Assembly: GCA_905339235.1 (NCBI GenBank)
Contig: CAJPFG010000018.1
Span: 62,001-126,000, forward strand
Direction of reading: 5' to 3'
Source of the DNA: Phycisphaerales bacterium
GTDB lineage: Bacteria > Planctomycetota > Phycisphaerae > Phycisphaerales > UBA1924
Length of the DNA: 64,000 nucleotides
Below are positions 58,162 through 64,000 of this stretch, piece by piece. The position numbers and the translations under genes were made by a program. Within the stretch, counting starts at the first letter, position 1. The number at the start of each line of letters is the position of its first letter. Below the pieces are notes generated by a model, which saw only the letters and a program-made list of their open reading frames with translations, did no database searches and was not told the origin of the DNA.

Positions 58162-59292
58162 ATGTCCGCCGCGACCAAGCCGAAATCCCTGACCTACGCC
58201 GCCGCGGGCGTGGATATCGATGAGAAGGACTCGTTCACCGAGTCGCTGGACGCGGTGCTGAAGCGCACGCACACGGAGCGGGTTATCCCCAACCCCGGCG
58301 GGTTCGCGGGGCTCTTCCGGCTGGACTACCGAGCCCGCCTCTTCCGACGGAACTACAAGGACCCCGTGCTGGTCGCGTGCTGCGATGGGGTGGGGACCAA
58401 GGTGAAACTCGCGGCCCAGTTGGGGGTGTTTGACACGGTGGGCATCGACCTGGTCGCGATGAACGTGAACGACCTGGTCGTGCAGGGGGCCGAGCCGCTG
58501 TTTTTCCTGGACTACATCGCGACGCCGGTTGTCGAGAAGCGTTTCTTGCATGACCTGGTGCGCGGGATCGCGGAAGGGTGCCGGCGCAGCGGGTGCGCGC
58601 TGCTGGGCGGAGAGACGGCCCACATGCCCGACCTCTACGCGAAGGGCGATTTCGACCTGGCGGGGTTCTGCGTGGGCGTTGTGGAGTTGAAGCGGGTGCA
58701 GAAGCCGGCGCGGGTTTCGGCGGGCGATGTGATTCTCGGCCTGGGCTCCGACGGCATCCACAGCAACGGGTACTCGCTGGTCCGCAAAGTTGTCGAACAA
58801 GCGAAACTCGATCTGGCCGCGGTGTATCCGGAACTGAACGAGCCGGAGCCCGGAGCGAGGCCGCGGCGGAAGTCGAAGAACGGCGACGCCCCCCGGACGC
58901 TGGGCCAGGTCCTGCTCACCCCGACGCGGCTGTACGCCGAGCCGATCGTGCGGATGCTGCGGTCGTACGCGGTGAAGAACGTGGTCACGGGGATGGCGCA
59001 CATCACGGGATCGGGGATCGGCGGGAATCTGTGCCGCGCCCTGCCGTCAAACCTCGACGCGGAGTTGCAGTGGGGGAGTTGGCCGATCCTGCCGGTGTTC
59101 AAGTTCCTGCAGGCGCACGGGAACATCACGGACGAGGAGATGTACCGGGTGTTCAACCTCGGGCTGGGCTACTGCGTGATCGTGAAGCCGGCGTTTGCGG
59201 AGGCGGTGAAGGAAAAACTGGAGAAGTTGGGGGAGCGGGTGTACCGGATTGGCCGCGTGAGCAAGGGAACCGGTCAAGTGCGGCTAAAGTGA
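58162..59292 (+). CDS. purM: Phosphoribosylformylglycinamidine cyclo-ligase
   Basis: A 376-residue AIR synthetase of de novo purine synthesis. It has LTYAAAGVDIDEKDSF, VACCDGVGTKVKLA, VNDLVVQGAEPLFFLDYIA and LLGGETAHMPDLY, all diagnostic. One unusual feature is a charged insertion of about 20 residues (EPGARPRRKSKNGDAPRTL, about 232-251) in the second half. ATG 58162 is the first methionine before LTYAAAGVD. The C-terminus ends RVSKGTGQVRLK, as expected. Confidence 0.96.
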   Translation: MSAATKPKSLTYAAAGVDIDEKDSFTESLDAVLKRTHTERVIPNPGGFAGLFRLDYRARLFRRNYKDPVLVACCDGVGTKVKLAAQLGVFDTVGIDLVAMNVNDLVVQGAEPLFFLDYIATPVVEKRFLHDLVRGIAEGCRRSGCALLGGETAHMPDLYAKGDFDLAGFCVGVVELKRVQKPARVSAGDVILGLGSDGIHSNGYSLVRKVVEQAKLDLAAVYPELNEPEPGARPRRKSKNGDAPRTLGQVLLTPTRLYAEPIVRMLRSYAVKNVVTGMAHITGSGIGGNLCRALPSNLDAELQWGSWPILPVFKFLQAHGNITDEEMYRVFNLGLGYCVIVKPAFAEAVKEKLEKLGERVYRIGRVSKGTGQVRLK

Positions 59293-59341
59293 ATCCGATT
59301 CTTTGGCCCGCCGGTGCTCGACGAGACTTTGGGAATCTGGA

Positions 59342-60559
59342 ATGACGATGCCGCACATTGAGCGTGTCTTCCTTCGAAACTACAAAAGTGTCGAAAAATG
59401 CGACATCGCGCTCGAGCCACTGACGATCTTGGCCGGGCGAAACGGAGTGGGAAAAAGCAACATTATCGATTCGCTGCGGTTCGTAGCAGATTCACTGCGC
59501 AACACGCTTGAGTTTGCCATCCGCGAGCGAGGCGGGATTGATCACGTTCGACGGAAGTCGCTCGGGGGACGGCCGACGAACCCCGGAGTGGCGATCATCC
59601 TGAGATTTGGCGATGGAACGGTCGCGACGTACTCGTTCAGGATTGCGGCGGCGGAGGGACGCGCTTTCCGGGTGGACCGCGAATCATGCGAAGTGCGAGA
59701 CGCCAACGGGAATCCGAGGCACGCGTTTGCGACGCGTGATGGATCCGCGGTGCGGAGTTGGACACCGAGTTCCGCTCCTCCCGCGGTCGCGGAGGATCGC
59801 CTGTTCCTGGTGGCCGCGTCCGGAACGCCGGAGTTTCGACCGGTGTTTGATCATCTGCAGCGCATGACTTTTCATAACCTGAATCCGGAGGCGATGAAGT
59901 TGCCGCAAAGACCAGCCCCCGGCGCACTGCTGTTGCACGATGGAAGGAACCTTGCCAGTGTCATCAAGCAGTTGGACCCGGTGAGTCGTGACAGGGTGCT
60001 GGAGTATCTCCGCGCGATCGGAGTTCCGCTGACGCGGATCGAGCACAAGCAGGCGGGTGCCCTCGAGACGATCGAGGTAGCCCAGGAACAGCAGGTGCCC
60101 GAAGGCGTGCGCAACTCAACGTTCGACGCGATCGCACTCTCCGATGGAACGATCCGCGCTATGGGCATTCTCGTTTCGCTCCTCTCCGCGGGCCCCGGCG
60201 TGAAAGACGGACCGACATTGATCGGGATCGAGGAGCCGGAGACGGCTTTGCACCCGGCCGCTGCCGGCGCCCTGATGGACGCGCTCACGGAGGGCGCGAC
60301 CCGGGCTCAGATTCTCACCACATGTCATAGCCCGGACTTGCTCGATCACCCATCGGTGACTGCAAAGATGATCCGGCCGGTACTTCTGGAGAATGGGCGA
60401 ACTCGCGTTGGAGTGCTGAGCCAGCCCAAGGCGAACCTGCTTCAGGAGCATTTGAGCACCGCGGGGGAACTGCTCCGGCTCGACCAGTTGGAACCTGACC
60501 CCGATGATCTCCGCCGGCAGGAAGAGGCCAAGGACACTCTCTTTGAACACGCCGCATGA
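59342..60559 (+). CDS. AAA (ABC-type) ATPase, candidate defence component
   Basis: A 405-residue SMC/ABC-like ATPase of the AAA_21/OLD-like type. Walker A is LAGRNGVGKSNIID (about residues 31-44). ALSDGTIRAMGILVSLL is the signature region, and GIEEPETALHP the Walker B with its D-loop partner near residue 296; LTTCHSPDLLDHP contains the switch histidine. Such ATPases often pair with a nuclease in phage defence (OLD, AbiL, PARIS). Its stop overlaps the following DUF4276 gene by 4 nt. GC content is lower than in purM, consistent with transfer into a housekeeping neighbourhood. Confidence 0.9.
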   Translation: MTMPHIERVFLRNYKSVEKCDIALEPLTILAGRNGVGKSNIIDSLRFVADSLRNTLEFAIRERGGIDHVRRKSLGGRPTNPGVAIILRFGDGTVATYSFRIAAAEGRAFRVDRESCEVRDANGNPRHAFATRDGSAVRSWTPSSAPPAVAEDRLFLVAASGTPEFRPVFDHLQRMTFHNLNPEAMKLPQRPAPGALLLHDGRNLASVIKQLDPVSRDRVLEYLRAIGVPLTRIEHKQAGALETIEVAQEQQVPEGVRNSTFDAIALSDGTIRAMGILVSLLSAGPGVKDGPTLIGIEEPETALHPAAAGALMDALTEGATRAQILTTCHSPDLLDHPSVTAKMIRPVLLENGRTRVGVLSQPKANLLQEHLSTAGELLRLDQLEPDPDDLRRQEEAKDTLFEHAA

Positions 60560-61098
60560 ACTTCACCATCGCCCCAATCGTTGAAGGCCACGGTGATGTC
60601 GCGGCTCTGCCGGTGCTGATTCGGAAGCTCCTACCCGGTGCGGCCGTGGCGAGACCTGTTCGGTTTCCCCGATCTCGACTCACCGGAACGGAAGGGCACC
60701 TTGAGCGGGCGGTTCGAATCGCCGCGGCAAACATCGCGGAGCGCGGACTGGTGTTGCTGGTCGTTGACGCAGACGAATCCTGCGCAGCGACGCTTGGTCC
60801 GGAACTGCTCGGGCGGATGCGATCTGGCGCGGGGTCGCTTCCCTGCATCGTTGCGATTCCGGTGCGAGAGTTCGAGGCGTGGATTGTCGGAGGGATCGAG
60901 TCGTATGGAGTGATGGACCCCGATTCGGGAGACTTGAAGGGCCGGATTAAGGACTCCGAAGGGCAGTACCTGGAGACGGTCGATCAGCCGAGGCTGTCCG
61001 CCGCCATCGACGTTGAACTGCTGTACGGGAGGTCCCGATCTTTTCGACATTTCGCGGATTCCCTGCGCCGCACTGCACCGGGTAGTGATCTCGCGTGA
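60556..61098 (+). CDS. DUF4276 family protein, TOPRIM-like, partner of the AAA ATPase
   Basis: A 180-residue protein: NFTIAPIVEGHGDVAALPVLIRKLLP supplies the early Glu, LVLLVVDADESCAATLGPELL the DxD-like acidic pair, and AIPVREFEAWIVGGIESYG the third conserved block. DUF4276 is, from memory, grouped with TOPRIM-like nucleases. Paired with an AAA_21 ATPase it forms a two-gene module similar in plan to AbiL or PARIS. The ATG overlaps the ATPase stop by 4 nt, and its stop abuts the GH15 stop directly. Confidence 0.88.
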   Translation: MNFTIAPIVEGHGDVAALPVLIRKLLPGAAVARPVRFPRSRLTGTEGHLERAVRIAAANIAERGLVLLVVDADESCAATLGPELLGRMRSGAGSLPCIVAIPVREFEAWIVGGIESYGVMDPDSGDLKGRIKDSEGQYLETVDQPRLSAAIDVELLYGRSRSFRHFADSLRRTAPGSDLA

Positions 61099-63075
61099 CT
61101 AGGCGGGGGAACGCCGCAATTCCTCCACCTTCCGCAGGTACTCCACCACCACGATCACGAACGTCGCATGGCTCCACGTCAGCGGGCTCACCGAAATCGC
61201 CTCGCCGGTATAGGGGTGGAACTGCTCGGCGAGCACGCCGCTCTGCTCGGCCCGGGCCACGCACCAGTTGAGGATGTCCGTGGCCTCGCGCAGTTCCTCC
61301 TCGGTCTTGGCGTTGGCGATGACGTATTGCGCCCGCCACAGCGTGCAGATCACCCACGGGTTCCCGGGGACCTGCGCGATGTTGTCTCGCTCGACCTGGT
61401 GGTAGTAGTCGTGGAAGTAGCGCGCATAGCCGCCGATGCCGGTGCGCACCGTGACGATCTCGCGCATGCCGGACATCTCGCCCGCGACCATCTCATCATC
61501 GGGAGGGAGGCCGGCGATCGCGACCAGCGCGTACGACGCGGAGTCGGCGGTCATGTCCTGCTTGTAGCCGTTGCCGGCCGATTGGAGCACGTGGCGGGCG
61601 AACCGCTTTTCCTGGGCGTTCCACATGTGGCGCCGCATGGCCAGGATCATGCGCTCGGCGCCCTCGCGGTACAGCGCCGCCCGGTCGTGCTCGCCGAAGT
61701 CGGTCGCGAAGGCCGCGGCGGCCTTCAGGGCGCCGATCGTGCACGCGACGGTGAACAGGTGCACGCCGCGACGCTCTTCCCAGAGGTCCCACGAGGGGAG
61801 CGGCAGGCCGTTGGTATCGCGGTATTTGAGAGTCCAGTCGGCGGGACGCACGACCAGGGGGATGTAGAGCGGCTTCACGAACTCCACGTCGCGGAAGTTC
61901 TCGAAGTGCTTGCGCAGCGCCCAAACCACCAGGCTCGTTTCGTCCTGCTGGATCGGAAGGACGCGCTGGCCCTCGAGCATCCAGGGGTGCCAACTGCTCG
62001 CGAGTTCCGCGGCCGGGGTGTATTTGTGCAGAAAGAACGGCTCGCCGCGCAGGCAGCGGGCGCAGTAGCGGAAGAAGTTACGAGAGAGTTCGCTCTGGCC
62101 CGTGAGGACGAGGGAGTACGCAACGAGGGCGCCGTCGCGCGGCCAGCAGTAGGAGTAGTGGTCGCCGCCGAACTGCGTGATATCGCTGTCGTTGGCCGCG
62201 ATGATTGCGCCGCCGTTGTCGATCTGCGTGCGGAGGACGAGTTGGCTGCGGCGGAAGAGATCGCACACGTCCCCGGGCAGGCCGTCGAGGTCCAGGGGCT
62301 CCTTGCGGACCCAGAGGTTCCAGTACGAGGCGGTGCGCTCGATCATCCGGTCGGGGCCGGTCTCGAGGATTCGCTGGTTGAGAGCCTTGGCCTCGGTGTA
62401 GGACTTGCCGCAGGCGAGCCACTGGGTGACGTAGGAGGTTCCGCCCGCGGGCACCTGAAGATTGAAGCCGATGGTGGCGTCCACCGAGCCCTGCGAAATG
62501 GCGTTGCGGCCGAGTTGGCCGTCTTCGGCGTCGCGCCAGGTTCCCTCGGCGCCCCGGACGCGCTTGGTGCCGATGGCCCAGTTGTCGATGCCGCACTTGT
62601 TCTCATCGCACGCGTTGAAGAGGAAGTACGCGTCGTCCTTGTAGACCACGACGCTGCTGGTGGCCGGGTCGTAGTTGGCCGTGTCGCCCACCGGCGAGCC
62701 GCGGACGGAGAGGTCCCAGTGGCTGAAAAGGCGGACGTCGCGGTCCTTGCCGAGCAGGTCGCGGACGACGCAGCGGCGGAAGTAGGCGGGCTCGTGGAAA
62801 TCCACGGCGTCGGCGCTGTGGATCTCGAGCCCCAGCCCGGCGTGCCTGAGCGTGACCTCGGTCACGAGCGTGTCGCGCCGGTAGCCGAGGGTGCGCTCCC
62901 AGCCGGCATCCTCGATCCACGCGAACCGGCCGTCAACCCAGACTCCGAACCGCTGCACGTGACCGTCGGTGTGGTTGTACCGACCGACGTGCGGGTAGAA
63001 GATGTCCCGCACCCGGTACAGGCGGTCGAAAGTGACCAGAAGATCGCCGTTTCCTACTGGGATATCGCGGGGCAT
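61099..63075 (-). CDS. Glycoside hydrolase family 15 (glucoamylase/trehalase-like)
   Basis: A 658-residue GH15 enzyme. The N-terminal beta domain (about 1-240) is followed by an (alpha/alpha)6 barrel. SWDLWEERRGVHLFT carries the catalytic acid Glu (about 429), and GVLAEQFHPYTGEAISVSPLTWSHATF carries the catalytic base near 610. DHYSYCWPRDGALVAYSLVLTG is the substrate pocket motif. Members cleave alpha-1,4 or alpha,alpha-1,1 glucosidic bonds; the exact substrate is uncertain. No signal peptide is present, so it is cytoplasmic, perhaps acting on glycogen or trehalose. ATG 63075. Confidence 0.93.
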   Translation of the reverse strand: MPRDIPVGNGDLLVTFDRLYRVRDIFYPHVGRYNHTDGHVQRFGVWVDGRFAWIEDAGWERTLGYRRDTLVTEVTLRHAGLGLEIHSADAVDFHEPAYFRRCVVRDLLGKDRDVRLFSHWDLSVRGSPVGDTANYDPATSSVVVYKDDAYFLFNACDENKCGIDNWAIGTKRVRGAEGTWRDAEDGQLGRNAISQGSVDATIGFNLQVPAGGTSYVTQWLACGKSYTEAKALNQRILETGPDRMIERTASYWNLWVRKEPLDLDGLPGDVCDLFRRSQLVLRTQIDNGGAIIAANDSDITQFGGDHYSYCWPRDGALVAYSLVLTGQSELSRNFFRYCARCLRGEPFFLHKYTPAAELASSWHPWMLEGQRVLPIQQDETSLVVWALRKHFENFRDVEFVKPLYIPLVVRPADWTLKYRDTNGLPLPSWDLWEERRGVHLFTVACTIGALKAAAAFATDFGEHDRAALYREGAERMILAMRRHMWNAQEKRFARHVLQSAGNGYKQDMTADSASYALVAIAGLPPDDEMVAGEMSGMREIVTVRTGIGGYARYFHDYYHQVERDNIAQVPGNPWVICTLWRAQYVIANAKTEEELREATDILNWCVARAEQSGVLAEQFHPYTGEAISVSPLTWSHATFVIVVVEYLRKVEELRRSPA

Positions 63076-63172
63076 GGGTCAACCACCGGCGCCGGGTTCT
63101 GCGCGGACACACAAGGTATCGACCAAATCGGCCGCCCGCCGGGGCGTACCTGTTCGTTGTCGCCCGGGATGT

Positions 63173-63475
63173 TCAGCCGGAGGAGGCTTCGGGGGACTTG
63201 TCCAGTGCCTCGAGCCTCTCGGCCTCATCCCCGATGCGAGTGACGCGGAGGCCGAAGTTCTCGCCCACCTTCACCGCCTGGCCCGTGCCGATGGGCTTGT
63301 TGTTCACCAGGAGTTGGAGTTCGTCCTCGGCGTTCTTGGGCAGTTCGATGATCGCTCCCGGAACGAGGGCGAGGACCTCCGAAATGTGCATGGAGCGTTC
63401 GCCCAGCAGTACCACCAGCGGCACCTCCAGATTCAGGATCCGCTCAACGTTTCGGGGTGCCGTGACTGTGCGCAT
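63173..63475 (-). CDS. fliN: Flagellar motor switch FliN-like protein (SpoA domain)
   Basis: A 100-residue FliN/YscQ C-terminal protein: VERILNLEVPLVVLLGERSMHISEVLALVPGAIIELP followed by LLVNNKPIGTGQAVKVGENFGLRVTRIG is the SpoA domain almost end to end. It belongs to the flagellar C-ring, or to a type III secretion apparatus. ATG 63475 is preferred; the frame is open 25 codons upstream with no ribosome-binding site. No other flagellar gene lies within the window. Confidence 0.9.
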   Translation of the reverse strand: MRTVTAPRNVERILNLEVPLVVLLGERSMHISEVLALVPGAIIELPKNAEDELQLLVNNKPIGTGQAVKVGENFGLRVTRIGDEAERLEALDKSPEASSG

Positions 63476-63568
63476 GCGATAACTCCAATCGGTCGTTCGG
63501 GCGACGCCCTGAAGTCCCGCAAGCAACATGCCAGAATGCGTAGTTCCCACCTCGAGGATCTGGAGTGG

Positions 63569-64000
63569 TTATCCGTCGTACCGGCCGAGGATCAGGGTGA
63601 CGTTGTGGCCGCCGAACCCAAAGGTGTTGTTCATGGAGTACCGCACCGGCCGTTCCCGGGCGTGTTTGGCCACGAAGTCGATGTCGAAGCCTTCATCGGG
63701 CTTGTCGAGGTTGATCGTGGGGGCGACAATCCCATCTCGAACGGCGTGGATGCAGGCGATGGTCTCCACGGCGCCGCTCGCGCCGAGGCAGTGGCCGTGC
63801 ATCGACTTGGTGGAACTCATCAAGAGTCTGCCGCCGGCGGACTTACGCGCGTGCTCGCCGAAGGTTTTGAGGACCGCGGCCACTTCGGCCTTGTCGCCCA
63901 AGGGGGTGGACGTGCCGTGGGCATTGATGTAGTCGATCTGAGTGGGGTTCAGCCCGGCGTCGGCCAACGCCATGCGCATGGAACGCGAAGCGCCCGAGCC
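63569..64000 (-). CDS. fabF: Beta-ketoacyl-ACP synthase II, C-terminal part (cut by window edge)
   Basis: The frame is open to the last base, so the gene continues beyond 64000. The visible 143 codons are the C-terminal third of a [17 protein letters not shown] holds the first catalytic His, [17 protein letters not shown] the Lys and second His, and [15 protein letters not shown] the C-terminal glycine-rich loop. It is most likely housekeeping FabF of fatty acid synthesis. It is far from the pigment operon's KS-CLF and clearly more FabF-like. Confidence 0.93.
   Translation of the reverse strand, partial: GSGASRSMRMALADAGLNPTQIDYINAHGTSTPLGDKAEVAAVLKTFGEHARKSAGGRLLMSSTKSMHGHCLGASGAVETIACIHAVRDGIVAPTINLDKPDEGFDIDFVAKHARERPVRYSMNNTFGFGGHNVTLILGRYDG

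Noticed and set aside
1..64000. CRISPR arrays, insertion sequences, prophage genes or a replication origin
   Set aside because: No regularly spaced direct repeats, transposase motif, integrase or DnaA-box cluster was noticed anywhere in the window.

Overview
The window looks like a chromosomal segment of a planctomycete, most likely class Phycisphaerae. Signs of this are the very high GC content, large Ser/Thr kinases with TPR tails, an FHA-GAF-PP2C phosphatase, a ThuA-DUF1080 protein, a TAT-exported Gfo/Idh/MocA oxidoreductase and a zinc-ribbon membrane protein of the CPSCGYELRGL type. The assignment rests on gene content only.

Layout. 1-3.9 kb: end of a beta-helical surface protein with 66 consecutive prolines, a small conserved protein and an FHA-GAF-PP2C phosphatase. 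3.9-20.6 kb: a dispersed kynurenine catabolic island. It holds an SDR, 2-aminomuconate-semialdehyde dehydrogenase, 2-aminomuconate deaminase (RidA family), a fused kynurenine 3-monooxygenase/kynurenine formamidase, kynureninase, 3-hydroxyanthranilate dioxygenase and ACMS decarboxylase. Together these cover N-formylkynurenine to 2-oxo-crotonate/4-oxalocrotonate-type products; no tryptophan dioxygenase is present. Two toxin-antitoxin-like pairs sit between the pathway genes, and palindromic repeats are inserted in frame in two of the enzymes. 20.6-25.4 kb: oxidoreductase, second kinase, Pro/Thr-rich protein. 25.4-29.4 kb: a Fic protein preceded by three phased palindromic operators, decayed rtcA fragments and a DUF2314 membrane protein.

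29.5-33.9 kb, minus strand, is the most unusual region: a Ro60 (TROVE) gene in one apparent operon with four tRNA genes upstream. Downstream come four tandem Y RNAs carrying tRNA-like domains, a possible fifth minimal Y RNA, a tRNA-Arg, a 49-residue basic protein and a 264-residue protein of unknown function. 34.0-39.0 kb: a type VII secretion-like operon with an EccC-like FtsK ATPase, a WXG100-like protein and two small helical proteins.

39.4-54.6 kb: an aryl-polyene (xanthomonadin-like) pigment cluster. Eleven genes (ACP, dehydratase, LolA-like carrier, acyltransferase, fused KS-CLF, chorismatase, FAD halogenase-like enzyme, acyl ligase, lipoprotein, MMPL exporter, phosphodiesterase) are joined by ten successive 4-nt overlaps. 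A deacetylase follows, and a GT2-DUF2062 glycosyltransferase faces the operon. 54.6-64 kb is housekeeping: tRNA-Glu, nadD, metK, a saccharopine-dehydrogenase-like gene, purM, an AAA ATPase/DUF4276 pair that may be a defence module, GH15, fliN and a truncated fabF.

No CRISPR array, insertion sequence or replication origin was recognised. All functional calls come from reading the sequence by eye and were not checked by any search.
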